DNA from: Diadema setosum
Lineage: Eukaryota; Echinodermata; Echinoidea; Diadematoida; Diadematidae
Length of the DNA: 64,000 nucleotides
Reading direction: 5' to 3'
Assembly: GCA_033980235.1 (NCBI GenBank)
Contig: CM067062.1
Location: 9,451,027 to 9,515,026 of the forward strand
The first letter of the stretch is position 1; every line of letters starts with the position of its first letter. The translations under genes were made by a program, and so were the position numbers. Under the pieces are notes generated by a model. The model was not told the origin of the DNA. It searched no databases and saw nothing but the letters and a program-made list of their open reading frames with translations. This document shows, piece after piece, positions 34,738 to 45,691 of the stretch.

Positions 34738-37315
34738 CTGCATTGTAAAAAAAAAATTATCAGCCAAACATGTCAGACTTTATTCTCAAGATAGCAGCAG
34801 GCACTGTTCAAAATATGTCACTTTATTCAACAGGTACTAATTAGAGAGTGACAATCAACAGCCAACTTTTTATTTTATTTTATTTTATTTTATTTTTTTT
34901 TTTATTTTTTTTTTTTTTTGGGGGGGGGGGGGGATAAAGGCCCTATAACAAAAGTTTAAAAGTTGTTTGACAAAATAAAGGTGCACTGTTTGCAACAATT
35001 CATACCACCATATTTCCTTCAAAGAATGTAAATTCTGAATACGTAACAAGCCTAATATCAACTGGCCTATACTTTGTGTGAATACATGTGTACTTCAAAT
35101 AAACCATCTACATGTAATAATAAATAATGATTGTGAATTTATATTGCACAGTTTCTATGAAGCATACATACTCAACTGCGCATAACAATAAGATATGTAT
35201 ATGGATTAGTAAATACCGCATGAGCAATTCAAAACTAATATTTCTAAACATGTTTCATTTGGAAAAAGAAGGATATTTCATTCACCTCTACTAAACTGTG
35301 ACATTCAAGCACTACGGAATTTAGCAAACTTACGCTAAAACTCCCGGGCTAGTCAATAGACAGAAAAATTGTAAGAATACGATTCAGATGGGTCATCAAA
35401 ACATAAAAGTCTCAATGACAAGAGCACACACACAATCACAAATGTAGATACTGTGTAGAAAAGTATTATTACAAAAGAAAATCAAATGGTTCAGCTTATC
35501 AGAACTTTGTACTCACTATTTCGAAGTGTCTCTTCCATCTCTGCTGTCAAATGGGAAAAACGACAATTGCCTTCAAAAGGGCAGAAACCTGGAAAATAAA
35601 ATGAGTCATGAAATGTATGAGGAAAAAAAAAACACACAAAAACAAACCATGCTTTTGTACAGCATCACTTTTCTGTGATAAGGAGCCAATTATGCAAGTA
35701 CAGAACTCTGTCAACACTTGGATCTTTAAACTTTAGAAAATGACTGAATGAAATTTTGAGGGAAAATCAGGCTATAATCCGTTCAGTACTTATGACTTTT
35801 AAAAGCTTCAGTGCAGTCACTGACTGCTGAATGAGAAAAGAAGACCACAGTTTATGATGTCACATGCATAGAACAATGTTTTAATTAACTAACTAACAGG
35901 CTTTTGTAATATGTCATTTAGATTCTGTGACAGTTTGTTATATAATATCTCAGACTCACAGTTACATAAACTCCAGGCAATTCACAATGCAGCTGCAAGA
36001 TTGATCACCCGCACGAAAAAGGATTCTCACATAACCCCCATTTTGAAGCAGCTCCATTGGCTTCCTGTTCAGTCACGTATAGTTTTCAAGATACTGTTAC
36101 GGACTTAACAGTGCCGGCATTCAATGGCACCAGAATATCTCAGTATTGTTCTTGGTCAGGAACGCTCCCTCTAGTAATTTAAGATCAACTCAGAAAAATC
36201 TTCTCCAATGTCCTGCTATCACAACAAAGTTTTATGGTGAGCGATCTTTTGCTCATGCTGCTCCCACACTGTGGAACGCTGTTACGTGTTATCTAAAAGA
36301 AGCTCCCACAGTGTTAAAGTGTAAAAACTGCTCTCAAGACATTTCTGTTCAAAAAGTATTATGAATGAGTTTGGTTCTGCATTTATGGTACACACATTGT
36401 ACACTACATTTCCTCTTTCTACTTTCATCCCTCTCCTTTAAAACGCATAGAGACACCACGGTAGTGATATGCGCTACATTTGTAAGCACTGTGTTATTAT
36501 TATTATAGCTCCATGGATACACTTTGTCTGCAAAAAAAAAAAAAAAAAAGAACAAGAAAAAAAAAAAGAACAAGAGAGAGGGAGAGAGGGGTTGCATTTT
36601 ATGCAATCAGACCGGAAAACGACTAACTGTTATATAGGCCTATATATTTTTTTTAATACCAACACAACAGTTGAGTTATCTGTGAAAATGGTTCTTGCCA
36701 GCACATCCACCTGACAGCAGCATATTATTTGGTAAAGATTTAACAAGACAGGATAGCCACAAATTAGTTGAGAATGTACACCAACTCATTCTTTAATATA
36801 CCCATTCATTCATTCATTCATTTTTCTTTCTTTCATTCATTCATTCAATGACAATGATGAATCATGTATTCACTCTGTTTAGTGTTATAAAGTTTACGTA
36901 CCCGTTTGTTGAAGCTTTTTACATGGAAGTTTTGCCTTCTCTGAAGCCAAAATATCTTCTGGTTCTGCAATGAGTAAGAATACATGAATATTAAACAAAC
37001 ACGGTTTCATGTTCTAAGTGAGTAAAACCTGTTACTGCCATACTGGAGTAAATTATTTATGTTACGAGTTTAATTAGAGCCTAGTTAGTCGTAGGCCTAC
37101 CATTGCTTCATTGCTGACATAGCCAGCACGAAAGGCAAAGAGTGGGACTAAACAGAGAGAGAGGTTATACTTGGGTCTCAAATTTTACCTCTGAACTGGG
37201 CATAATGAAGCTTCCTAAGACGTTCATGAACTACACCTCGGATATGCTTCTTCCTATTTTCAGGATTATCAGCAAAGAGTTTATCACAGTAGTCGCAGTA
37301 ATATCGTTTGCCCAT
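34454..37315 (-). CDS. ZMAT5: ZMAT5-like zinc finger protein (U11/U12 snRNP 20K), complete
   Basis: Exons on the - strand: 37315-37189, 36964-36902, 35588-35517, 34737-34454. Together 546 nt encode 181 aa plus TGA; all junctions are GT/AG with matching phases (each exon ends in phase 1). Human ZMAT5 is about 170 aa. The N terminus MGKRYYCDYCDKLF with C7, C10, H24 and H30 is a U1C/matrin-type C2H2 finger. C57, C66, C72 and H76 form a perfect CX8CX5CX3H finger (CPFEGNCRFSH). The tail EEWLSKRAKR and DLPPSL match the ZMAT5 C terminus. In vertebrates the protein is part of the minor (U12) spliceosome U11/U12 di-snRNP. The gene lies alone between GIT and SLC43, with a retroelement ending just upstream of the ATG. 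All its introns appear U2-type. Confidence 0.95.
34862..34933. repeat. T-rich and poly-G tract in ZMAT5 intron 3
   Basis: Repeated TTTTA units pass into pure T and then a run of 14 G at 34920-34933. Confidence 0.9.
35517..35588 (-). CDS. ZMAT5: ZMAT5 exon 3: remainder of CCCH finger
   Basis: 72 nt; acceptor TTTTCCAG and donor GTGAGT. It encodes FCPFEGNCRFSHLTAEMEET then LRN, supplying C66, C72 and H76 of the CX8CX5CX3H motif. Confidence 0.94.
35908..36530 (+). mobile_element. CR1/L2-like non-LTR retrotransposon, 3' fragment
   Basis: Conceptual pieces LQAIHNAAARLITRTKKDSH, LKQLHWLPVQSRIVFKILL and, one frameshift later, YGERSFAHAAPTLWNAV match the extreme C terminus of CR1/L2-type ORF2 proteins. 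The 3' UTR GATATGCGCTACATTTGTAA followed by TTATTATTATTAT and an A-rich tract is typical of these clades. It sits in ZMAT5 intron 2-3 territory (between exons 3 and 2), antisense to the gene. Dead: frameshift, stops and severe 5' truncation. Confidence 0.8.
36902..36964 (-). CDS. ZMAT5: ZMAT5 exon 2: linker and first Cys of CCCH finger
   Basis: 63 nt; acceptor CATTGCAG and donor GTACGT. It encodes PEDILASEKAKLPCKKLQQT; C57 is the first ligand of the CCCH finger. Confidence 0.92.
37189..37315 (-). CDS. ZMAT5: ZMAT5 exon 1: start codon and matrin-type C2H2 finger
   Basis: ATG at 37315-37313. It encodes MGKRYYCDYCDKLFADNPEN followed by RKKHIRGVVHERLRK and HYAQFR. The initiating MGKRYxCDYC is the invariant U1C-type start, which fixes the start codon. 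Donor GTAAAA, phase 1. Confidence 0.95.
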
Positions 37316-37438
37316 TTTCCACAACTCCTTTTCTCTATTGTTGTTCGGCAGTCTCTCAACTTAGCAGTTTGTGTTTGCTGCTCTCAACGTTGGTTGATGG
37401 GTTAACCATGATAAGGTACTTGTAAGAGTGGGGGCATT

Positions 37439-38523
37439 TCTTCTTCTTCTTCTTCTGGTTAAGTCTACCTCCTTCAATAGCCTGAAGATTCTTGCAGACT
37501 GGTGCTATTTACATTATAATACAATGTATTTACAGATATTTACAAGCACATAGAAAATTTGACGAAAACAACTAGCCACTGTGATCAACCGTTAAACGGT
37601 TTCGAAATGATCCCACAGATGGCGCAGAAACAATGTCTGACGACAGGGAATTCCAGTTCCTTACAGTTCTTGGGAAGAACGAATGGCGATGCGATTCAGT
37701 TCTCGAATATGGTACCTGATAGGAGTGTGGTTGCGAGGCTCTCGTTAACTGAGTAGCCTGTTTGATACATGTAATATAGTCCTGTGCTGAAAGAGGAGTA
37801 AGATTATTGTGTATTTTGTACATCATAATTAGCCTGTCATTTTCTCTGCGCTGTTCCAGAGTGGTCCAATCAAGTTCTTGTAGCATTTTGGTGACACTTG
37901 AGGTGTTATGGTGGCGATTTAAAGTGAATCGCGCAGCTCTTCTCTGGACCATTTCCACTTGGTGGATTAGGTTCTTGGTGGATGGGTCCCAAACTGTAGA
38001 AGCATACTCAACAATTGGTCGAACCAACGTTTTGTAAGCTGTGGCTTTAACATCAGAAGATTTTATGCGAAGATTGCGTTTTAGAAATGCAAGCACGTTA
38101 TTGGCTTTATTGACAGTAAATATTATTGATGTGTTGGGTCCACTTCAAATCAGAAGTAATGGTTACACCTAAGTACTTCACGGATTCAACAGATTCAAGA
38201 GGGGCGTTATTTAGATGATACACGTGTTGCACCTTACTTCTTTTCCTGGATATTGTCAAAACCTTGCACTTATCTGTGTTCAAATCCATCATCCATTTTT
38301 TCGCCCAGTCACCAATTTTGTTTAGGTCCTCTTGAAGATTTTGCGTGTGATGTTGATTGTCGATGGTCATGTAAGAAATTGCATCATCGGCAAAAAGGCG
38401 AACCTTTGACGCGAGACCTTCAGGCAAGTCATTGATGTAAAGCAGAAAGAGGCAAGGCCCAAGAACCGACCCCTGAGGCACTCCAGATCCTACCGCTACT
38501 GAAGAAGATTTAATACCATCCAA
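37439..38523 (-). mobile_element. CR1/Jockey-like non-LTR retrotransposon, 5'-truncated
   Basis: On the - strand, from 38523, GVPQGSVLGPCLFLLYINDL and FADDA are reverse transcriptase motifs B and C. YLGVTI and DLKWTQHI follow. One frameshift near 38100 breaks the frame. A second open piece (38096-37572) has LVRPIVEYASTVWDP, QRRAARF and FFPRTVRNWNSL, the usual ORF2 C terminus. The 3' end is a (GAA)n tail at about 37455-37439. Only the C-terminal third of the ORF2 protein remains, and it is non-functional. Confidence 0.88.
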
Positions 38524-38539
38524 AACAACCCTCTGACTT

Positions 38540-38683
38540 CTTCATGAAGCATTTTGTCCGACAAAGTTGTCGGACAAATTTGCTCTCAGCCAATCAGATG
38601 CAAGGATTTCAGTAGCTTGTAACAGTTTGTCAGAAAAATATCCGACCAAACTGCTTCATGAAATGCCCCCCCCCCCCCCCCAG
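38540..38683. mobile_element. Palindromic MITE abutting the retroelement break
   Basis: Left CTTCATGAAGCATTTTGTCC, loop GCCAATCAGATGCAAGG, right CTGCTTCATGAAATGCCCCC. It has the GGGGCATTTCATGAAG terminus at the right; the left terminal G run is missing where the truncated retroelement begins. Confidence 0.75.
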
Positions 38684-39972
38684 GTTTCGAAATAGAGAAT
38701 AGTGGATCCACACCACTGATTTCTACCTATAACTAGAGATCTATAATCTATTATCGAGTGCAGATCAGCTCAGTGGTCCGCATCTGCCAGCCCAAGCTCC
38801 CTTTTTTTTTTTTTAATCTTGTTGGTTAAAAAAAAACCAAAAAAAAAAAAAACACTAAAATAAATCAGGGAAAAATTGCAAGGAATAAGCCATACAAGCC
38901 TGTTTAAAACTAATTAGGTGTGGTTGGTGAATGAGAGTGAATCTCTCCACAAAATACTCATTTTGGTGAGGCTGGACACGCTTGATTTTGTTGTTATTAC
39001 ATGTATTATCATTCTTTTTAACACGTAAATTTTAGGATGCATGGATTTCTCCAGTGATACCTTAAACATACCAAACAACGACTTACGTTTTAATCTACAC
39101 TTTCAGATAATGGCCGCAGGGAGTGTTACACCATGAATTTCATTTTTTTTTTTTTTTTTTTTACAATAATGAGAAGTACATCAGCATTAAGATAAGTAGT
39201 GAAGATGGTGGACACTGGTGATGATGAAGATGGCTATTATATTGGCTGATAATCGTGTTAACATTGAAAAAAAATAACTTTTTCATCTAGACTGGACCTT
39301 GCCGCTGCCACTTGATGTTTGTTATGTCAACGGAATGATATTCGTTGACAGGGGGGGGGGGGGGGGTGATACGGATAGATACTCGTGTCCTAAAGCGAAT
39401 TGCGATGCTATCTGACTGAAGAAATATAAGTGTAGTGCATTCAGAATTTGTATGTTTCCTCAATCAAAGTATGTGTGGCTGAATAAAGTGCTGGATGTAG
39501 CAGGAGAGAGCGTTGACTAAATCATGCAGTCTGATTCATCAATGGGCCTGACCACTATTTACATAGATGGCAAAACACTAAAATGGTGTTGCATCAGACC
39601 ATAATACATTGCACATGTTTTGTCTATTGTCGACAGTGGTCCCCCTTCTCTTTAGAAACTATCCATCTGCAGTACTTCATTTTCTTTCCTCAAATTATCT
39701 CCCAAAATGGTCATAAAATGTTCCGTGACGATATACTCTAAATGAACACACTTGAATCAACCCCAAAACATAAGCAAGTTACATCCACATCGCATTCGAT
39801 CTTCTACACCTAAAAGTGGGTGTGACCAGATTGTAATACTAAAATTATGTCAAACACAGGATGCACAAACCAGCATCTTATTCGACCAACAAATATACAT
39901 GATGGGAGAAAACAAATCACGTATATACCTTCATAGAAACGTTCCCCTCATCACCCTGTGAGCGACCGGGTG

Positions 39973-40244
39973 CTGTTCGTTATTCCGAAGGTTCGATATT
40001 CTGAAGGTTCGTTATTCCGAAGGTTCGTTAATCCGAAACACACAAATTTCCTATACCTAGAGGTTCGTTAATCCGAAAATGAAAAGGGTTCGTTAATCCG
40101 AGCATTTGTGGCGTTATTCCGAAGGTTCGTTATTCCGAAGATTTGTTAATCCGAAAATGAAATTCGGAAAAACGAACCTTCGGAATAACGAATCTTCGGA
40201 CTGAAGAGCCTTCGGAATAACGAACCTTCGGAATAACGAGCTGT
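39973..40244. mobile_element. TTCGTTATTCCGAAGG-type element, copy 2 (best preserved)
   Basis: The left half is tandem GGTTCGTTATTCCGAAGG and GGTTCGTTAATCCGAAA units; the right half is their complement (CGAACCTTCGGAATAACG). The element is both internally repetitive and inverted, able to fold in several registers. Confidence 0.8.
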
Positions 40245-41045
40245 AACCAATTACCATACCCCGTCTTGTCAATGTTTGTGGTCCTATACAGTAATGCAGG
40301 CAGCCTCCTCTCACAAGGTCAAGTAGTAAGAAGTGAATACTTTTACCCCCTACACAGCAATCTATTATCTTTGCACAATTTTATATTCATATGCTAACCT
40401 GTGGAATGGTATACGCTACAGAATTTCAAACAAAACCATATGACCAAAGCGGATTTGAGAGCATTCTGCCGGTGCTTTCAATACTTATTCTCAAAGCTAT
40501 ACATTTATATGATTGATCACCCCATCACAAGACAAAACGCCGCTACCTATACTATATACTTCACTTCAATCACTTCACGTCATTTGATATTCTGCTCCAC
40601 AATGTTTTCTGTCAGCCCTTCAAATGTAATAGAGCGGGCCGTATGATTATGAGAGTAAATCCATATTCTTTTTGTTTCTACTCGACACATTCATGATTTG
40701 GACTGGAAATCTCTTAAATACCGCTATAAAAGAATATGAGTGTAATGATTTATAAGATATTGGATAATTTTCCCAAATCTATGTCTGATAATATTGCTGG
40801 AAGAATTTTGAAAACTGAATGTACCTAAGCCAAATTCTAACAATTGCAAAATTACTTCTTCTCTTTTTTTTTTTTAACGGGGGGAATATCAATGTTATAA
40901 TCACTACCCAATGAAATTCGTAAAGCACCAATTTTAAGATCTTTTCAAACGATGTTATATCATGATTGTCTAGATATAGAGCATTGTAGTAAAAGAAAAA
41001 AAAATCAGAAACAATGATTTACCGAATGTACTATTGTCATGCTTC

Positions 41046-41056
41046 ATTTGTGTGTG

Positions 41057-41111
<55 letters not shown>
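41046..41111. repeat. (TG)n microsatellite
   Basis: About 32 TG units with one TTTG interruption; it produces a spurious Cys-Val protein. Confidence 0.95.
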
Positions 41112-41113
<2 letters not shown>

Positions 41114-42059
41114 TTTATTTTTTCTTCTTTTCTTTTCCTTGCTCTTCTTCTTTTTTTTTTACGTATCTGTGATCATTGCAGACCCTTTAACTGTACTTGT
41201 AAATGTTTTTACTAAGTATTTTTTCTCATGTTTTGTGTGCACAGTATTAATTTGTCTATCATTTTGTATTGTGAATGTGGGACCCTGTGGAAGGACAGTC
41301 ATATTTTGCAGATACGGCTGAAGATCGTGCTGTAGTTTCTTGCAGACTGAAGTATCTTATCTGAATAGGGAAATAAAAACAACAGCAACAACTATTTAAT
41401 CAAATTGCCGTGATTAAATAAAATAAACTGAACTGAACTGAACTTCCCGTGGTCCCGTTGGCCATTTCCTCTTCCCAAATACTTTGATCTTTGACATGTT
41501 TGAACTAAACACTTTCGATCTGGTCTGACACCGAAGCAATGTAATCGTAGGAAATGACTTCTTTTCTCGGAGTCAGTATTGTACAAACACAAAACAGTCA
41601 TACTTTACAAAAGAAAAATAAAACACAACATGTGCACTGCACATCTATCTTTACATATATGCAAATTAAGTGTGACCAGAATGCTATGAATGCGGATGTC
41701 GTATAATACGCAGAAATAAAACATACTGCAGTTTATTAAAGCAGGTTTAAAGTGAAAAATCCAAAAGTGAAAAATCATTCATTACCTTGTTAAATTTGCA
41801 TCATTGGAACAAAACAAACGTCGGGATGTCAACTTAAAACACTCCTGAACTGTCTAATTCTTTGTAGGGTCTACAGTTTTATTATGCTCAATATTTTCGT
41901 GAGAGAGAGAGAGAGAGAGGGAGAGAACCGATATCGCGAACATCACTGTGCATTGCTGAAACACCATAAACCCCTTGTAGCCGGGAGGTGTATGGGAAGA
42001 GATCTCTTCCCACCTCCCTGCTTGTAGCGAACTGCTCAGCATCTTTCATAATAGGCTAC

Positions 42060-42296
42060 GTCTATGTACTTCACGTGAACCCCGGAAAGGCGTTGACATG
42101 ACGTCACAATAAACGTCTTCATTTACAAGATTTTCGTTTACGCTTCCCATGTAAACGCAAAGAGATTTTTCTCCTCACTGGGAAAAATCTCTTTGTGTAA
42201 ATGTGATTAGATAGAAACGCCGATCGTAATGGCACAAATTAAATCTTCGTGCGTTCGGGATCAGTGTTTTGAAACGCTGTTTATAATATTATCGAG
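42060..42296 (+). promoter_or_regulatory. Candidate promoter and non-coding first exon of SLC43
   Basis: A local CpG-rich patch holds an E-box CACGTG (42072-42077) and a full CRE TGACGTCA (42099-42106). A 14-bp perfect hairpin follows (42158-42171 with 42182-42195). The patch ends in an ideal donor, GAG|GTGAGT, at 42296. SLC43 needs a 5' exon because its first coding exon has an acceptor 1 nt before the ATG. The link between the two is inference; no transcript evidence is available. Confidence 0.3.
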
Positions 42297-42751
42297 GTGA
42301 GTCGTACGGACGCAACCGCCTTTTGCACAGTAATCGCATCTTCAAACACTGATTATGCATAATGGCCCTGAAAAGTGGTCTTAACCACTTAGCCACTTCA
42401 GCTTCTTTAATAGGAAAAATCCAATTATGCAACTGGCATGAAACATGAAAGATGGTATTCTGGCAGAGGCGAGTACGTATAACGACAACACGTATTCAAG
42501 GGTGGTAAGGGTGACATTATGTCTGCATAATTATACAACAATCAGTCAAAACTGTCACGAATCCGACAACAGGATACTAATACTAAACATTCATTTTGTA
42601 CTGAGTTACCAGCTGAATAACGGAACGGCAAGTATGAATAGGGCCTACGATCAGATGCAACCTTGTTCATGTTTTTGTTTATATAATTTTGTAAACACAC
42701 GAATAAAAATCGTTCCGGTTAGGAACTATGAAAACTAATATATGTGGGTGC

Positions 42752-42960
42752 TCTTCGCTTTCAAACGGAGACCCCGGGTTTATTCGAATCCCGTCAAGTG
42801 CCTATCACTACGTCCTTGGACAAAATGTTTTACCCACCATGTCCCTGTGTCCTATAGGTGTATAAATAGATAGGTGGTGCACCAACGCCGGGGTAATAAT
42901 TACGGCATGCCAGGGCCTTCTGGTTTAGAGAAGTAGGCCTACCGTACGTGGCAACAGTGA
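42752..42960 (+). repeat. tRNA-derived SINE-like element
   Basis: A B-box-like GGTTTATTCGAATCCC (42777-42792) precedes CGTCCTTGGACAAAATGTTT and ACCCACCATGTCCCTGTG, the layout of tRNA-related SINEs. No intact cloverleaf is evident. It shares the CYYxGGxCAAxxTxxTT logic of the 11450-11640 remnant. Confidence 0.5.
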
Positions 42961-43678
42961 AGAGGCTACCCTGGATAAAGAAGACGGTTTAATTACTATC
43001 TCGCATCTTGTAAATTGGAATCTTGTCGCAATATTAAGCAGTTTAATAGAGTGGACCGCAAAAAAAAAAAAAAAAAATATTGGGCGAAAGAAATATTTAG
43101 AAACGTGCTTGAAAGAATAGACCAGTTCGTAATTCCACTTTGCACATGAGCAGAAAAAGGTCTGTACCAACAGGCATTTTGGTTTGTAAATTCACTGAGA
43201 TAAGCATCTGTATGATGCGATGATTATTCATGGATTCTTATCTAAATGGTGCTTGCCAGCACATCCACCTGACAGCAAGAATGGTATTTTGCAGTATAAA
43301 AGGAAATAGGCTGTTATTGCATTCAATACCAAAAAAAAAATATATATATATATATGAAATGGATGCCTGTTAAATTGTCAACTGGTGGAGTATTCTGATC
43401 ACCTGTTCTTAAAGCAAGCTCATTCTTTGTTTGAACATGAATTCCATAAATTGTTTGGTCGGGCAAGCTTATGCATGATGCCGCTTTGAAAACGAGGGAA
43501 GTAACTAACCAACTGAGAAAAAAGAAAGGTCATTATTGTACCAATGTGTACATGAGCTAATTACGAACTGGCTTATACAAAGAGAACACATCCAGGTGCG
43601 TAACCCAAACTGTTGAGGACTGTTAGCCATGTTTGCATATATTCCGTTCAAAAACATAGTCATTACCGTAGCTCACCT

Positions 43679-43858
43679 GGGCCCCATTTCATAAAAGATG
43701 TAAGGACATTGTATAGGATAGCAACTCTTGCTGGAATGGCAACTTCCCATAGCAACAGCCAATCAGGAAGATGGATTCTTGTCATTACCATGACAATTGT
43801 CATTCCAGCAAGAGTTGCTATCATTGCTATCATAGCAACTTTTTATGAAATGGGGCCC
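43679..43858. mobile_element. Palindromic MITE, GGGCCCCATTTCATAAAA type
   Basis: GGGCCCCATTTCATAAAA and AGCAACTCTTGCTGGAATG pair with CATTCCAGCAAGAGTTGCT and TTTTTATGAAATGGGGCCC. The loop contains CAGCCAATCAGGAAG, the same CCAATCA core as the MITEs at 38540 and 53434. Confidence 0.85.
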
Positions 43859-45117
43859 ATGTCTCTTTCACCTGTCCGAGCTTTGCGAATTCATGGGGGG
43901 GGGGGGGAGGGGGCACTTCATGAAGCGTTTAGTCAGACTATGCCTCCTGGAAGCACTGCATGACTTTACACCAGCTACGGAAAATGTATACTAGAGTATG
44001 TCACATGATCATTGCATAAAATAGTTTATTTTGCTGTAATATTCCTTTTTTATCTTCGCTGTTTAGGATGCTTAGTAACATTCGAGTCCCCCACTCCCTA
44101 ACAACCCCCTAACAGAATTCTTGAATCTCATGCGAACATTAAAGCGTTTTTTAAGAGCAACGTGGCCGTCGAACTAAAGAGGGGTTTATGGGTGTCTTCC
44201 CTCTCGATATGATAATCTCATTGACCTTCCTCAGAAAAATAACACATTATGTCCAAATGCGAAATAAGCAGCTGAAGAGGTACACTTGCTTTGTTTTCTT
44301 TTTATATTCTGGCAACCTTTGTATCTCATAACAGCCCCATCTCACTGCAGCGTTTTAGGAGCCAACAGCAAACTCGCCTCCTCGCAAAAATCAAGTAGAT
44401 CAAACAGTCCAGATACAGATGGTGATAAGTACACATTGCAGTGACTATTTGCATTCGGAATTTTTACTCCGCTGTCCTGTAACCTTTGCATCTCATAATC
44501 GACTCAAACATAATATATTATGGCCGTGTACACATTTTAAGAGCCATGACTAACCCGTCTTGGTATTGCTTTACGAGATTTCTCCGTTTTATAATGGAGT
44601 TAGGCGTTTTCTGCACCAGTTCTGACAAGATAGATTCACTCTGCGTTTAACAACAAACATGATAACTTTTAGGAGAGAGAGATTTACTCATGCAAAATTG
44701 AAAAAAACAACAACATATTTTTCTTGTCATCCAGACCAAAGCACCTGGATTTACGAAATACACCTACATAATAGGTTCTTTGACAACAAGGAAAACCGAC
44801 TAATCTGGCTTGGGTAATCTTTTATTTCCGCTAGCCGTTCATGAGTAGATAAAATGGAAGAGAGGCATATTCAGGTTTTTTTTTTTCTCTCTCTCTCTGA
44901 AATGTTACCGGTGATTTCGAAACAGCGAAAAAGCAACGTATACGGTCAATGCGCCGTAATTATAGAAAACACGTTGCAAGCTTTGCTATATAACCCCCTC
45001 TCCATTCCCTCTCCCTCTCTCTCTCTCTGTCCCATAGATCATTATCTGTCTGCCATCTTTACATGTATTTCTATAGTGCTGTTATCCATCTACCCGTCTA
45101 TCTACCAATCTTATATC

Positions 45118-45320
45118 TATCTTATTCTATCTATCTGTCTGTCTGTCTGTCTGTCTTTCTTTCTTTCTTTCTATCTACCTATATCTACCTGTGTTTAATA
45201 GTGAATTGTATAATAGATGTATGTGCATCTTTGTGTATATCTACATCTATACGTAAATCTATGTATGTATGTATGTATGTATGTATGTATCTATCTATCT
45301 ATCTATCTATCTATATATCT
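45118..45320. repeat. (TCTA)n/(TCTG)n/(TATG)n microsatellite
   Basis: Imperfect TCTATCTG, GTCTGTCT, TTTCTTTC, TATGTATG and TCTATCTA blocks in series. Confidence 0.95.
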
Positions 45321-45327
45321 ATCTATT

Positions 45328-45520
45328 TACACTCTAAAAACGCAAATGTTGAATCAATATTTAAAAGGGCCGAGGAGTGACAGCATTTTTGAAGTGTTGC
45401 ATCTAACTTTTAAGATAACATTTTAAATGTTGAATCTAGCAGGAAAACCAACACTTTGAAAATGTTGTCACTCCTTGGCCCTTTTAAATGCTAATTCAAC
45501 ATTTGTGTTTTTATAGTGTA
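45328..45520. mobile_element. MITE with TACACTCTAAAAACGC...ATAGTGTA ends
   Basis: TACACTCTAAAAACGCAAAT and TTTAAAAGGGCC at the left pair with GGCCCTTTTAAATG and ATTTGTGTTTTTATAGTGTA at the right. It is inserted inside the (TCTA)n tract, which resumes immediately on the other side. Confidence 0.8.
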
Positions 45521-45527
45521 TCTATGA

Positions 45528-45591
<64 letters not shown>

Positions 45592-45618
45592 TTGTTTGTT
45601 TAGCTATCTATCTAGCTA

Positions 45619-45690
<72 letters not shown>
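45528..45690. repeat. (TCTA)n microsatellite
   Basis: Two long, nearly pure TCTA tracts separated by TTTGTTTGTTTAGC. Confidence 0.95.

Positions 45691-45691
<1 letters not shown>

Noticed and set aside
34269..34748. 159-codon + strand frame
   Set aside because: Antisense shadow of the real ZMAT5 last exon.
41034..41321. Cys-Val-rich membrane-like protein
   Set aside because: Start of the frame is a (TG)n tract; the remainder has no support.
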